64,000 nucleotides of DNA from Sphingobacterium spiritivorum (GCF_016725325.1 NZ_CP068083.1:2914001-2978000), one strand, 5' to 3'; numbered from the stretch's first letter, positions 31,375-42,082 are shown. The notes: generated from the letters alone by a model not told the origin. Made by a program: numbers and translations.

Positions 31375-32868
31375 ATGGAAGTGCTTGCTATCGAATCGCA
31401 TCATGTCAATATGGTATGGGAGTTTTTAGTACAATGGTACTGGATACCGCTCTCCATCTTATACATTGGGGTTATTTCTACCATTCTAATCGAAAACCGA
31501 AATCCCAGCAAGACTGTTTCATGGGTAATGGTAATCGTTTTCCTGCCCGTTGTCGGGCTTATTCTGTATTATCTGTTTGGACAGAAATTTCAGAAGATCC
31601 GTAAATTTCAACGAATGAGCCAGCAACAGGCAGAGCTTTTGGAGCGGGAATGGAACAAGCTGGAGCCTGAAATGGAACGTGATCTGGAAACCATCGAAGA
31701 ATGGATAGGCTCTGCTCACCGTGTATTTACTTTTCTCAAGAATGAGCGGCTATCTTCCCCCTCACTGCGTAACCGGGTCACTCTGCTGACGAACGGTGAG
31801 GAGAAATTTCCTGCGTTTCTGAAAGCAATCCGGGAAGCAAGGCATGCTATTCATGTGGAATATTACATTTTTGAACTGGATAATATTGGATTGGAAGTCT
31901 TAAATGCATTGGAAGAGAAAGCTTCAGAAGGAGTCAAAGTCCGCCTGATTGTAGATAGTTTCGGATCTCCTGACCTGGTCAAATATATGATCGCCAGTAA
32001 AAAGAGTAAGATAGAATTTCAACCCTTTCTACCTGTAACTTTTACTTCTTTGGCCAATTCAAACTATCGTAATCACCGTAAAATAGCGGTAATAGACGGG
32101 CATATTGGTTTTGTTGGTGGAATTAATATTTCGGATCGTTATATCAACTACCCGGGACAATCTGATGCCGTTTTCTGGAGAGATACCTCTGTCATGATCG
32201 AAGGCGAAGCTGTAAATATGTTGCAGGTGAATTTTTGGATGTCCTGGAATCAGACCGACGGCGCGCCTTTTATGATTACCCGTGAATACCTATGCAGCAA
32301 ACCTTTTCAGTTTCCGGAACAGGCTGCAGTAGCTTTCACATCCAGTGATCCGGGATCAATAGGCCCATTCAATATGGAAGCCATCTTACTTGCTATCAGT
32401 GAAGCCAAGAGCAGAGTGCAGCTTTGTACTCCCTATTATATTCCCAGTGATGAGCTGTCTACTGCTTTGCAGGTGGCAGCCGCTTCCGGTGTAGAAGTTG
32501 AATTAATGATGCCGGCCACATCAGATTCGTATTTTGTACAGCATGCCAGCTTTTCATTTCTCAAGTCTCTCTTAAACAGAGGAGTCAAAGTGTATCTGTA
32601 CAATAAAGGATTTATCCATGCCAAAACCCTTTGTATCGATGGGAAAGTAGCCTTTATCGGAACTACTAATCTGGACATACGCAGTTTCTATATCAATTTT
32701 GAGATTTCTGCTATTATCAGCGACCTGCAGTTATGTGTTAATCTTGAAAATCAATTTGAAAGAGATAAAGCTGATTCGGATCTATTAACATTGAAGATCT
32801 GGAAAAACCGTTCCAAATGGAAAAAAGGAGTGGATTCTCTTTGCCGGCTACTGGCTCCATTGCTTTAA
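31375..32868 (+). CDS. cls: Cardiolipin synthase
   Basis: 497 residues. Two hydrophobic segments at the N-terminus, then two phospholipase D motifs: HRKIAVIDGHIGFVGGIN and HAKTLCIDGKVAFIGTTNLD. The paired HxK...D sites form the active centre that joins two phosphatidylglycerols into cardiolipin at the inner membrane. Length is typical of ClsA. No neighbour is functionally linked. Confidence 0.93.
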   Translation: MEVLAIESHHVNMVWEFLVQWYWIPLSILYIGVISTILIENRNPSKTVSWVMVIVFLPVVGLILYYLFGQKFQKIRKFQRMSQQQAELLEREWNKLEPEMERDLETIEEWIGSAHRVFTFLKNERLSSPSLRNRVTLLTNGEEKFPAFLKAIREARHAIHVEYYIFELDNIGLEVLNALEEKASEGVKVRLIVDSFGSPDLVKYMIASKKSKIEFQPFLPVTFTSLANSNYRNHRKIAVIDGHIGFVGGINISDRYINYPGQSDAVFWRDTSVMIEGEAVNMLQVNFWMSWNQTDGAPFMITREYLCSKPFQFPEQAAVAFTSSDPGSIGPFNMEAILLAISEAKSRVQLCTPYYIPSDELSTALQVAAASGVEVELMMPATSDSYFVQHASFSFLKSLLNRGVKVYLYNKGFIHAKTLCIDGKVAFIGTTNLDIRSFYINFEISAIISDLQLCVNLENQFERDKADSDLLTLKIWKNRSKWKKGVDSLCRLLAPLL

Positions 32869-32950
32869 GGAATGTTAAATTTCGGGGCTTTCTATGCTTG
32901 TTTCGCTAAAAATGGATATATTTAGCATTCTGAAAAATACGACGCTATAC

Positions 32951-35674
32951 ATGAAGTCATTAAAGTTTCTTATTGCATTACTAATTGCCACATTTACCTT
33001 TCAGGCTAAATCTCTGGCACAAGATAAACCAACTATTCCGATTAATACTGTTGTAGAAAAAGCACAAAAGCTTTTTCAGGTCTATCCGATCGAAAAAGTT
33101 CACGTACACTTTGATAAACCTTATTATGCTGTAGGAGATACGCTCTGGTTTAAAACTTATCTAAACAGGAATCTGTTTGAATACGACCCTTCGAAGATCA
33201 CTTATGTAGAGGTGTTAAATAGCCGGGATTCCCTTATTCAGACTTTTAAGATTCCGTTGAAAGAAGGTGTAGGTAACGGATATTTTGTATTGGACCCTCA
33301 ATTTATGGTCAAAGACAATTACCGCTTCAGAGCTTATACCAAATGGATGGCCAATTTTGACCCTGTGTATTTCTTTAATAAAATTATACCCATAGGAGAT
33401 GCCATTAATAATAAGGTGATTACTAATATTGAATTTAAACCCAATGATAACGGTACTAAAACTCAGGCAATTGTTCAGTTTAAAGATAAGACAGGTAAGA
33501 TCTTAAGTCGTTCCAAGGTTAATTGGGAAGCAATATCCGGATGGGAAACCATCAGCAAAGGAAAGGGTGAAACCGATGACATGGGACGCATCACACTGAA
33601 TATATCTGCTAAGGATCGCGAAATGCTCCAAAGTGGAGAGCTGACGGTTAAAGTGGATGGCGAAAAGGGACAACCACCATTAGTGGGTAATTTTTTGCTT
33701 AAAAATGCTGTTTGGGATGTAGATGTTCAATTTTTTCCGGAAGGCGGAGATTTGATTGCAGGACTAGCAAAGAATGTAGGATTTAAAGCTGTTGGTTCGG
33801 ATGGAAAAGGACAGAAAGTAACAGGCCGGATTGTAGATTCAAAGAATGCTACTATAGCAGAATTTAAAGATCTGGGGCTAGGAATGGGTATATTCTCTAT
33901 GCTTCCTATTGCAGGCGAGAAGTATAAAGCCAGTGTCAAGTTTGAAAACGGACAGGAACGCACCTATACGCTTCCGGATGTAAAAGCCGAATCCATCAAT
34001 CTGGTATTCCATAAGGAAGCAGATACTACTATTCAAATGGGAATCGTGACCAGCGACACATACTTTCAAAAGGTTCAGAATCAACCCTACTATATTCTGG
34101 CCGTTTCTAATGGACAGTTGTGTTATGCTGCACAGGCTACACTGAAAAATCCGTCATTTTTGCTTACTATACCGAAAAACCGTTTTCCAAATGGGATTGC
34201 ACAGATTACACTCATGAAGCCGGATGGTACACCTATCAGCGAACGATTGATTTATATTCAATCCGATAAATTGCTGGATATAAAAGCAACAGCTGATAAG
34301 CAAGCCTACAAGCCAAAAGATCTGGTTAAACTGAAACTAGCAATAGATAATAATGGACAAAAATTTCCGGGTAGTTATTCTGTTGCTGTCGTAGATGAAA
34401 CGAAAGTATCCTATGATGATCAGCAAGACCTTTCTATTGTAAGTAATTTTCTGCTTACCTCGGATCTCAAAGGTTATGTAGAGAAACCAAACTATTATTT
34501 TGATGAGAAGGTTGAAAACAGATTACAGGCTCTGGATGCATTGCTAATGACACAAGGATTTAGGAGATTCTCTTATACGGACATTATGGCTGATAAATTG
34601 CCAGCTATTAATTTCCTTCCTGAACAAGGAATCACTATTTCCGGAGTACTGCGTATGAATACAGGCAGGACTGTTCAGAATGCAGGATTACTGTTGAAAA
34701 TCCCTGCGGCAGGAGTGAGCAAGGATGCATATACAGACGTAAACGGTAAATTCAAATTTGAGAATGTTGTATTCCCGGATTCTTCAAAAGTAACGGTCAA
34801 TGCCAGAAGTAATGATAATTACAGAAGTCTGGTCATCAATATGGATCAATCTTATTTTCCGGGTATTGATAAGAACAACCCCTACGAAAGTAACAGAGTC
34901 GATAATATAGATCGTACAATTGCACCTTATCTGGATAATAGCCGTAAGGAATATCGTACTTCCATCCTTTTGGATGAAGTCGCTGTGACCGGAGTGGTGA
35001 AAAAAGTAGTGTCAAGTAAAGATTTTCCATCTTTGTCCGGATTATCAATGCCTGAACACAGAATAGAGCCATCCAGACTATCCGGATGTAATATTCTTAC
35101 TCAATGTCTGACAACAGTTTTGACAGGTATCACCTTTGATACCCAAACATTAAAATATTATGTAAGCAGGGACTACAATGCAGGAGGACGTATTCCGGTA
35201 CAATTTTTCTTAAATGGTATGCCTATAGATGAAGCCAGTCTTAATTCTATCAATGTGCCGGATATCGAAGGGATCGAGATCTTCCTTCGGGATGAGTTAG
35301 GTACTGTGAGCAGAATGTATCAAAATAATGGTGTCGTTTCTATTTATACGAAAAAGGAGAAGAAACAACCCCGTATGTCCCTTGCACAGATTGAGAGCAT
35401 GTTGCCAAAAACAAATGTTATTGATATGTATCCGCTGGGGTATATTAAAGAAAGACAGTTTTATCTGCCTAAGTATGATACGCCACAACGTAAAGCTACG
35501 AATGATCTGCGTACGACGATTTACTGGAATCCAAATGTTAATGTAACCGAAACGGGTGAAATCGAACTGGAATACTACAATGCAGATGGTAATGGTAATT
35601 ATAAAGTCGTTGTAGAAGGAATGGATAAAACAGGTAATATAGGACGGAAAGTATTCATATATCAGGTTAAATAA
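32951..35674 (+). CDS. Large MG2/TonB-plug-like exported protein
   Basis: 907 residues from ATG 32951; an upstream ATG at 32894 hides the signal peptide (MKSLKFLIALLIATFTF). It begins with an alpha-2-macroglobulin MG2-like domain, EKVHVHFDKPYYAVGDTLW, continues with several immunoglobulin-like domains, then a carboxypeptidase-like beta domain (TISGVLRMNTGRTVQNAG), and ends with a TonB-plug-like unit VQFFLNGMPID...GIEIFL. No beta barrel follows, so it is not a receptor. This architecture recurs in Bacteroidota; its role in the envelope is unknown. Confidence 0.8.
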   Translation: MKSLKFLIALLIATFTFQAKSLAQDKPTIPINTVVEKAQKLFQVYPIEKVHVHFDKPYYAVGDTLWFKTYLNRNLFEYDPSKITYVEVLNSRDSLIQTFKIPLKEGVGNGYFVLDPQFMVKDNYRFRAYTKWMANFDPVYFFNKIIPIGDAINNKVITNIEFKPNDNGTKTQAIVQFKDKTGKILSRSKVNWEAISGWETISKGKGETDDMGRITLNISAKDREMLQSGELTVKVDGEKGQPPLVGNFLLKNAVWDVDVQFFPEGGDLIAGLAKNVGFKAVGSDGKGQKVTGRIVDSKNATIAEFKDLGLGMGIFSMLPIAGEKYKASVKFENGQERTYTLPDVKAESINLVFHKEADTTIQMGIVTSDTYFQKVQNQPYYILAVSNGQLCYAAQATLKNPSFLLTIPKNRFPNGIAQITLMKPDGTPISERLIYIQSDKLLDIKATADKQAYKPKDLVKLKLAIDNNGQKFPGSYSVAVVDETKVSYDDQQDLSIVSNFLLTSDLKGYVEKPNYYFDEKVENRLQALDALLMTQGFRRFSYTDIMADKLPAINFLPEQGITISGVLRMNTGRTVQNAGLLLKIPAAGVSKDAYTDVNGKFKFENVVFPDSSKVTVNARSNDNYRSLVINMDQSYFPGIDKNNPYESNRVDNIDRTIAPYLDNSRKEYRTSILLDEVAVTGVVKKVVSSKDFPSLSGLSMPEHRIEPSRLSGCNILTQCLTTVLTGITFDTQTLKYYVSRDYNAGGRIPVQFFLNGMPIDEASLNSINVPDIEGIEIFLRDELGTVSRMYQNNGVVSIYTKKEKKQPRMSLAQIESMLPKTNVIDMYPLGYIKERQFYLPKYDTPQRKATNDLRTTIYWNPNVNVTETGEIELEYYNADGNGNYKVVVEGMDKTGNIGRKVFIYQVK

Positions 35675-35686
35675 TCCGAACTTAAA

Positions 35687-35736
35687 TCTAAAAAAAACAA
35701 GGGCTTCCGATAGAGGAAGCCCTTGTTTTTTTTAGA
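35687..35736. terminator. Perfect 22-bp bidirectional terminator
   Basis: Arms at 35687-35708 and 35715-35736 are exact complements around loop GATAGA, with eight A on one side and eight T on the other, between the two convergent genes. Confidence 0.92.
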
Positions 35737-35778
35737 TCTTTAAGAGGGTAAATGAATAACTTTCAGAAAGGGCCTGAT

Positions 35779-36789
35779 TTAATCCTTTTGAATTTCAGAA
35801 ACATTCATTGGTACTTCAGGAGTGCTTTTAGAAATTTTGCGTTGCCCGGTTTCTACGTCAATTTCCAATTCTGTCTGTTTAACGAGAACTGCAAATGAAG
35901 TCGGCCGAATTCCTTTACCGTAGCGTATAGCAATTTCTTTAGTAAACTCTGCTCCGAAGTAAAGAATAGCTGAAGAGTAATATACCCAACCTAACAAGAC
36001 AATAATAGATCCTGCAGCCCCATATGCACTTGCTGTAGCTGACTGGGTGATGTACAAAGAGATAGCATACCTTCCGAACATAAATAATAAGGCGGTAAAT
36101 ATAGCTCCTCCTAGTATATCCCTGAATCTTACTTTGGCATCCGGCAGAAAGGAAAATATAAAGCCGAATAAAGCCGTAATAACCGTAAATGTAATTCCGG
36201 TATTAATCCAGTCAAGCATGGGCAGACTTATATTTTCAAAATACTGGCCAAAGTAATTAGTGAGTGCCACGATAATTCCGTTGATCATTAAGGAGGCAAT
36301 CAGTAGAAATCCCAGACCTAATACCATAGAAAATGATATCAGCCTGTTGATAATGAGTTTGAGCCATCCTTTCTTCGCTTTGGCCTTCACTTTCCAAATT
36401 GTATTAATCGAATCCTGTATATCAACAAATATGGTCGTTGATGTAATGATAAGCGTGACGATTCCGACAATGATACCGATGTTGGATCTGTTTTCAAAGC
36501 TGATCTTTTGGATCGTTGACTGAACTTGTACCGCTACATCTTTTCCGAACAGTTCTGAAAATTCCTTAAACACTTCATCACGGGCTCCCGTGGGACCATC
36601 CAGCTGAGTACCATAGAAAAAACCAATACACCAGATAATGATGATAATAAGCGGACCTATGGAGAACACCGTGTAATAGGCCAGAGAGGCACTCATCTTC
36701 ATACATTTGTCATCCAGAAAACCATTGATGACATTCATCATCAGTCCTCCAAAGTCTTTTACTCTGGCTTTAAAAGGAATTTTTGACAT
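35779..36789 (-). CDS. YihY/BrkB-family membrane protein
   Basis: 336 residues, about six membrane helices. The family signature MSASLAYYTVFSIGPLIIIII lies at about 33-53 and the later VLLGWVYYSSAILYFGAEF near residue 262-280. The family was once misnamed ribonuclease BN and its function is unclear. It is seven bases downstream of the acyl-CoA ligase gene on the same strand, so likely co-transcribed. Confidence 0.9.
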   Translation of the reverse strand: MSKIPFKARVKDFGGLMMNVINGFLDDKCMKMSASLAYYTVFSIGPLIIIIIWCIGFFYGTQLDGPTGARDEVFKEFSELFGKDVAVQVQSTIQKISFENRSNIGIIVGIVTLIITSTTIFVDIQDSINTIWKVKAKAKKGWLKLIINRLISFSMVLGLGFLLIASLMINGIIVALTNYFGQYFENISLPMLDWINTGITFTVITALFGFIFSFLPDAKVRFRDILGGAIFTALLFMFGRYAISLYITQSATASAYGAAGSIIVLLGWVYYSSAILYFGAEFTKEIAIRYGKGIRPTSFAVLVKQTELEIDVETGQRKISKSTPEVPMNVSEIQKD

Positions 36790-36795
36790 AAACTG

Positions 36796-38571
36796 TTAAC
36801 TTTTACTTCCTGCTTCTTCATAAATGCCATTAATGGTATCTTCGAATTTCTGAAGGATAATTTTGCGTTTTAAACTTAGTTTCGGTGTGAGTTCGCCGCT
36901 GTCAATACTCCATTCCTTATTCAGCAATTTGAATTTTTTGACCTGTTCCCAATGTCCGAATCCCGCATTTAACCGATCTATCTCACTCTGATATTTTTCG
37001 ATTACTTTAGGATCTTTGATGATTTCATCTTTAGAGGTGTAGGGTATGCCTTTATGTTTACACCATTTTTCCAGCTCTTCAAATGCCGGAACAATCAGTG
37101 CTGACGGGAATTTACGGTTTTCTCCAAGCACCATTACCTGTCCAATTAACGTAGATTCCATGAATTTGTTTTCCAATACTTGCGGAGCAACATATTTACC
37201 TCCTGCAGTTTTGAACATTTCTTTCTTACGATCGGTGATCTTCAGGAAGCCATCATTTGATAATTCTCCAATGTCGCCGGTGTGAAAATATCCTTCTTCA
37301 TCAATAGCTTCTTTGGTTGCCTCTTCATTCTTATAATATCCGGCCGTGATACTGGGGCCTTTGACTAATATCTCTCCGTCTTGTCCGATTTTCACATTCA
37401 GGTTACTTAATACTTTTCCGACTGTACCGAAACGAACTCCATTGGGTTGCCATGTGTTTACTGCAATAACAGGAGAAGTCTCTGTCAGTCCGTAACCCTC
37501 CAGCACCTGTATGCCAGCAGCCCAGAACACACGTGCCAGTCGCTCCTGCAAAGCAGCTCCTCCAGATACAATTAATTTGATCTCACCGCCCAGTGCTTCT
37601 TTCCATTTGGAGAAGATCAGCTTGCGGGCAATACCCAGTTTAAAATTGTAAAAGGCTCCGTTTTTTTCAGGTTCCTGATATTTATGCCCGAGCTCCAATG
37701 CCCAGAAGAATAAGGCTTTTTTGATTCCTGTAAGCGCTTTACCTTTTTCTACGATCTTGTCATACACTTTTTCCAGTACACGTGGTACAGTGGTAAATGC
37801 CATTGGCTTAACTTCATTGATGTCTGCGACTATATTATCCAGGTTTTCTGCATAATATATCTGAACTCCACGAGAGAAATACAGATAGACAACCATACGT
37901 TCAAAGATATGGCAGAGCGGAAGGAAACTCAATGCCTTATTATACTCCGTCTTCAGCAGGTGATTCGAAGCATTGACATTACTCATTACATTTTTATGCG
38001 TCAGCAGTACACCCTTCGGCTTGCCTGTTGTTCCTGAGGTATAGATAAGGGTCAGCAGATCATCTTCAGATACGGCATCTTTATAAGGTTTGAGATCAAT
38101 ATCCTGTTCTTTTCCAAATGCGATGACATCATCCAATGTCGGCAGGTCATCTATTTTTTCGAATGTAAACAGGTTAATTTCCAGATTATTCTCTTTTAGC
38201 GCAGTTTTCACTTTACCAGTCAGCTCCGCATTGCTCACAAAAATAGAACGCACTTCAGCATCTGCAATTATATAGGTTAAATCTTGACTGGAAAGTGTAG
38301 GGTATAAGGGTACAATAGCTGCTCCGATCTGGTTGGCTGCAAAATCTACGAAATTCCATTCCGGGCGATTACCAGACATCAGCGCTATGCGATCTCCCTT
38401 TTTCACGCCTCTGGCCAACATAGCTTTGCTTATATTGTCAATAATCTCAATAAACTCGTCCGTTGAATATGTTTTCCATTTGCCGTCTCTTTTTCCGGCA
38501 ACCATTATGGGCTTGCTAAATTCTTCTTTATAACGTGTGATAAAATCGAATACTCGTGTTAATGTGTTCAT
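36796..38571 (-). CDS. Long-chain fatty acid-CoA ligase
   Basis: 591 residues. The AMP-binding motif LTLIYTSGTTGKPKGVLLTHK (about 168-187) and the later GYGLTETSPVIAVN and HTGDIGELSNDGFLKITDRKKEMF mark an acyl-adenylate-forming enzyme of the FadD type. It activates fatty acids to acyl-CoA with ATP at the inner membrane. It overlaps no other gene; its short interval to the YihY gene suggests a shared transcript. Confidence 0.92.
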   Translation of the reverse strand: MNTLTRVFDFITRYKEEFSKPIMVAGKRDGKWKTYSTDEFIEIIDNISKAMLARGVKKGDRIALMSGNRPEWNFVDFAANQIGAAIVPLYPTLSSQDLTYIIADAEVRSIFVSNAELTGKVKTALKENNLEINLFTFEKIDDLPTLDDVIAFGKEQDIDLKPYKDAVSEDDLLTLIYTSGTTGKPKGVLLTHKNVMSNVNASNHLLKTEYNKALSFLPLCHIFERMVVYLYFSRGVQIYYAENLDNIVADINEVKPMAFTTVPRVLEKVYDKIVEKGKALTGIKKALFFWALELGHKYQEPEKNGAFYNFKLGIARKLIFSKWKEALGGEIKLIVSGGAALQERLARVFWAAGIQVLEGYGLTETSPVIAVNTWQPNGVRFGTVGKVLSNLNVKIGQDGEILVKGPSITAGYYKNEEATKEAIDEEGYFHTGDIGELSNDGFLKITDRKKEMFKTAGGKYVAPQVLENKFMESTLIGQVMVLGENRKFPSALIVPAFEELEKWCKHKGIPYTSKDEIIKDPKVIEKYQSEIDRLNAGFGHWEQVKKFKLLNKEWSIDSGELTPKLSLKRKIILQKFEDTINGIYEEAGSKS

Positions 38572-38737
38572 AGTTACAATTTAACGGGTTTATAATAGGA
38601 CAGCATGTTATACTGATACCAATATAATCATTTTCAGGGTTTATTTGTATCAAAAGCTTGTCAAATATATACCAAATATCTTTTTAAACCGTTAAAATCA
38701 TGTTACATTTGACATTAATATTTATAAATTTTTTTAA

Positions 38738-39241
38738 ATGAAAAAAGCATACTTATCCGCTCTTATTATCGGCATACTAACGTTGTTTGCTATAGATGCC
38801 AAAGCTCAATTGACCAGTGATCATGCCATAGGCGGACGATTCGGTTCTGCTCAGGGTATTACCTACAGATACACTATGCATGAAGATCGGGCTATCGAAG
38901 GAATTGTCAGTATTCAGAGTAATTCTACTTCGAGAAGATTCAGAGTGGTAGGTTTATATGAGTTTCACAAACCTTTGACAGGAGATTTTACCTGGTATTA
39001 CGGATTTGGGGGAAGTGTGGGAGGATACACACGTAAGCCGTATACCGATGGAAACGGAAATCGTTTCAGCAGATCTTCGGAAGCCATTATCAGTGTGGAT
39101 GGTATTGTTGGTATTGAATACAGTATTCCAAACGCTCCGGTTTCTATCTCTCTGGATGTAAAGCCCTATCTTGATTTTATTCAGAGCAGCAGCCTCAAGT
39201 TGATTGATCCGATCGGTTTTTCAATCCGGTATAAATTTTAA
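38738..39241 (+). CDS. Small outer-membrane beta-barrel-like protein
   Basis: 167 residues with a signal peptide ending at DAKAQ. The mature part has alternating strands and aromatic ends, including a final IGFSIRYKF of beta-barrel style, and GGRFGSAQGITYRY near the start. This suggests an eight-strand barrel similar to the OmpA/Pag-type small porins of Bacteroidota; function unknown. The leader has a -7-like box TACATTTG at 38704. Confidence 0.7.
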   Translation: MKKAYLSALIIGILTLFAIDAKAQLTSDHAIGGRFGSAQGITYRYTMHEDRAIEGIVSIQSNSTSRRFRVVGLYEFHKPLTGDFTWYYGFGGSVGGYTRKPYTDGNGNRFSRSSEAIISVDGIVGIEYSIPNAPVSISLDVKPYLDFIQSSSLKLIDPIGFSIRYKF

Positions 39242-39245
39242 TCTG

Positions 39246-39283
39246 ACAAAAAAAGACCTTGATGATTCAAGGTCTTTTTTTGT
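39246..39283. terminator. Bidirectional terminator between barrel and peptidase genes
   Basis: Arms 39246-39262 and 39267-39283 are exact complements around loop TGAT with seven A and seven T. It overlaps the stop region of the peptidase gene by one base. Confidence 0.9.
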
Positions 39284-41022
39284 TATCTGCTATTCAGCCA
39301 GTACTGAGCCAGCTGTTTCTGTTGTGCGGTCGCTGCTGGAAGAGGGGATATTTTAAGTGATTTTTTATTACTTATCCCAATCATAATCTTTAATTCCCGC
39401 ATCAAACCATCTCGTGCTACCAAAATATTTAATGTATCTCCTGCATTGCCAGAGTTGAGTGCGTATTCAAGTTCACGTCCTGCAGGATCAAGTCGTACGT
39501 CATTGATTGCGATAAGTTCATCCTTTACGCTTAATCCTCCGGCCCAACCCGTGCTTCCGCGTTCCACATGAGTGATCATAACACGCTGATCGTTTTTGCT
39601 GAGCACTATCCCAAGACTGTGTGTCTTTGCATCTGCCAGCGTATCCACCATTTCGTAACCTGCAAGATTGAAATAACGGTTATAGTCCAGCTCTTCATGG
39701 GCATACACGGCTTCAAATATTTCCTGAAAATCCTGACCGGTTACTTCTTTGGTCAGCTTTCTGAATTCCTCTTCTTCAAAACCTCTTCCTTTTTCTACAT
39801 AAAATCGCTGATATGCTGCTCTGATAACATCATCCAGGCTTTGTTTTCCATTGCTGTGTGCTATAATACTCAGGTCAAGAGCACAGGCAAGCATCGCACC
39901 TTTGTTATAATAAGAGATAGAGGTATTAATGCTGTTCTCATCAGGACGGTATTGTTTGATCCATGTGTCAAAACTGGACATTCCTACAGATTGCAATTCA
40001 TAGCCCGGACGGTTATAGACCGTATTGAATTCGGCTGCAAGAAGCTGCAGATACTCGTCTTCTGACGTAAATCCACACCTGCGAATAATATGATTATCAT
40101 AGTAAGCCGTAAAACCTTCCATGATCCAGAGTCCGGTAGTGTAATTCTCTGCTTCATAATCAAATGGTCCAAGCGCTTTGGGACGTAACCTTTTGACATT
40201 CCACAGGTGAAAGTATTCGTGTGCAGCAAGACTTAAAAAATTCTTATAGATCGTTTCCTGATTATAACCATTGCGTGTCGCACCTAAAACGGTAGAATTA
40301 AGATGTTCCAGACCTCCGCCACCAGAGTAATAATTATGGGTAATGAAAACATAACGATCATTCGGATTGGTTCCCCAAATGCTGGTCTCTTCTTCGATGA
40401 TCAGCTTAAGATCCTGTGACAAACGGTCTTTATCATAATTGCCTCCGCCAACCATTGCAAATTCGTGAGGAATACCAGCTGCTTCGAAGTGCCAGATATC
40501 CTGATTACCTACTTCTATAGGACTGTCAAACAGAATATCAAAATCAGGTGCATAATAAGTGTTTGTCTTATCCTGCACGGCAGCCAATCCGGTAGAGATT
40601 TTGTCCCAATTCTGATAAGGAATCAGGGTGACTTCAGAGTCATGGCTCAGGTGACCATCAATATAGAAAAATGTAGCTGCAGGTACAATAAATGCATGTG
40701 TATCATCTACAAAGTTTGTTCTTACTGATACTTCAAAACAATACACCCTATAGTCTATATGTATATCCTGTTTGCCGGCAAATACCCGCCATGTATTTTT
40801 AGAAAGTTTCTCAAATGCTAAAGGCTTGTCATCTGCATCTTTAGCGCGAAAAGACTCCAGATTTTTGGCATATTCACGTATCAGATAAGATCCGGGTGTC
40901 CATACAGGCATCTTTACATCAATGTAATCCTGATTAAAGTTGGAGACAGACATTTTGATATCGGCATAATGTGCCTGAGGTTCAGAAAAGGATACTTGAA
41001 ATGCTATGGATGAGTTTGCCAT
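39283..41022 (-). CDS. M61-family metallopeptidase (glycyl aminopeptidase-like)
   Basis: 579 residues without a signal peptide. The zinc site HEYFH (268-272) lies in AAHEYFHLWNVKRLRP, the M61 signature, with the third ligand Glu in LWIMEGFTAYYDN. Residues 475-545 form a PDZ domain, LGIVLSKNDQRVMITHVERGS. M61 enzymes cleave peptides with N-terminal glycine or alanine; the substrate here is unknown. Apparent cytoplasmic location follows from the missing signal. Confidence 0.92.
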   Translation of the reverse strand: MANSSIAFQVSFSEPQAHYADIKMSVSNFNQDYIDVKMPVWTPGSYLIREYAKNLESFRAKDADDKPLAFEKLSKNTWRVFAGKQDIHIDYRVYCFEVSVRTNFVDDTHAFIVPAATFFYIDGHLSHDSEVTLIPYQNWDKISTGLAAVQDKTNTYYAPDFDILFDSPIEVGNQDIWHFEAAGIPHEFAMVGGGNYDKDRLSQDLKLIIEEETSIWGTNPNDRYVFITHNYYSGGGGLEHLNSTVLGATRNGYNQETIYKNFLSLAAHEYFHLWNVKRLRPKALGPFDYEAENYTTGLWIMEGFTAYYDNHIIRRCGFTSEDEYLQLLAAEFNTVYNRPGYELQSVGMSSFDTWIKQYRPDENSINTSISYYNKGAMLACALDLSIIAHSNGKQSLDDVIRAAYQRFYVEKGRGFEEEEFRKLTKEVTGQDFQEIFEAVYAHEELDYNRYFNLAGYEMVDTLADAKTHSLGIVLSKNDQRVMITHVERGSTGWAGGLSVKDELIAINDVRLDPAGRELEYALNSGNAGDTLNILVARDGLMRELKIMIGISNKKSLKISPLPAATAQQKQLAQYWLNSR

Positions 41023-41215
41023 GTGTTACGATTAAGTTGGAACTGATAGTTATCGTGAATTTGTTACAAATGTAAGGGTATGTATTTGTTAAGCCAAATA
41101 AATCGGGATGTTATTGACAGTCTGTTTGCTGATTTCGGTCTTAAGTTCTTTTTTTGATTCTGCTTTTTGCGTATATTTGAAGGTAGGGGATCCCCCACTT
41201 TTTGAATAAACACAT

Positions 41216-42082
41216 ATGATATTAGTTGCAGACAGTGGTTCGTCAAAATCAGATTGGATTTTGGATTTGCCGGATAGTAAACCGTTAACCTTCTCTACAA
41301 AAGGACTAAATCCCTTTTTTGTGAGTGAAAAAGAGATTGAAAGGGTTTTGAAGGAAGTTCCGGAGATTATTCCGTATGCTGATGAGATCAAAGAAGTATA
41401 CTTTTACGGTGCCGGTTGTGTGACTCCGGACCGTAGGGAATTGGTTTCCAATGCGTTGACCCAGCTGTTTCCTTCTGCTTTTATATCTGTTGAATCTGAT
41501 CTGCTGGGTTCTGCTTTGGCGACGTGTGGAATGAATAAGGGTTTTATTGCGACTATGGGTACAGGCTCAGATGTTAGTTTTTTCGATGGAGAACTTTTGC
41601 TAGCCAGTCACAATGGAAACGGATATGTATTAGGAGATGAAGGTTCAGGAGCATGGTTTGGAAAACAGTTGATTACCAGTTTTCTATATGGTAAAATGCC
41701 TGTTGAATTAGCGGGTAAATTTGAAGAGAAGTATCGTATATCAAAAGATATTGTTATCAAGAATGTCTATCAAAAAGAAAGACCTAATACTTATCTGGCT
41801 AACTTTGCAGAATTTATGGATGCAAACAGATTACATCCTTTTATAGATAATCTGTTGCGCAATGGGATGGATGAGTTTGTCAAAACGAATATTCTTACTT
41901 ATCCCAAATATTGGGAATACGAGTGTCATTTTGTGGGTTCTATTGCCTTTCATTTCGATTTGATATTAAGAGATGTCTGCAGAATCCATGGAGTACGGGT
42001 AGGATCCATCCTTAAATCTCCGATTCAGGAAATTTTCAGTTTTGTAATAGAACGGGAAAAAAACTCTATCTTAGATATTTAA
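41216..42082 (+). CDS. BadF/BadG-type N-acetylglucosamine kinase-like protein (paralogue 1)
   Basis: 288 residues, an actin/hexokinase-fold ATPase. Phosphate motif ADSGSSKSDWIL at 4-15, MGTGSDVSFFDG near residue 113 and VLGDEGSGAWFGKQLI near 134-149 fit the BadF/BadG/NAGK family. It likely phosphorylates N-acetylglucosamine or a related sugar. Its -7 box is TATATTTG at 41172. It is 11 bases before the glutathione peroxidase gene. A paralogue at 46629 shows the same motifs. Confidence 0.85.
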   Translation: MILVADSGSSKSDWILDLPDSKPLTFSTKGLNPFFVSEKEIERVLKEVPEIIPYADEIKEVYFYGAGCVTPDRRELVSNALTQLFPSAFISVESDLLGSALATCGMNKGFIATMGTGSDVSFFDGELLLASHNGNGYVLGDEGSGAWFGKQLITSFLYGKMPVELAGKFEEKYRISKDIVIKNVYQKERPNTYLANFAEFMDANRLHPFIDNLLRNGMDEFVKTNILTYPKYWEYECHFVGSIAFHFDLILRDVCRIHGVRVGSILKSPIQEIFSFVIEREKNSILDI

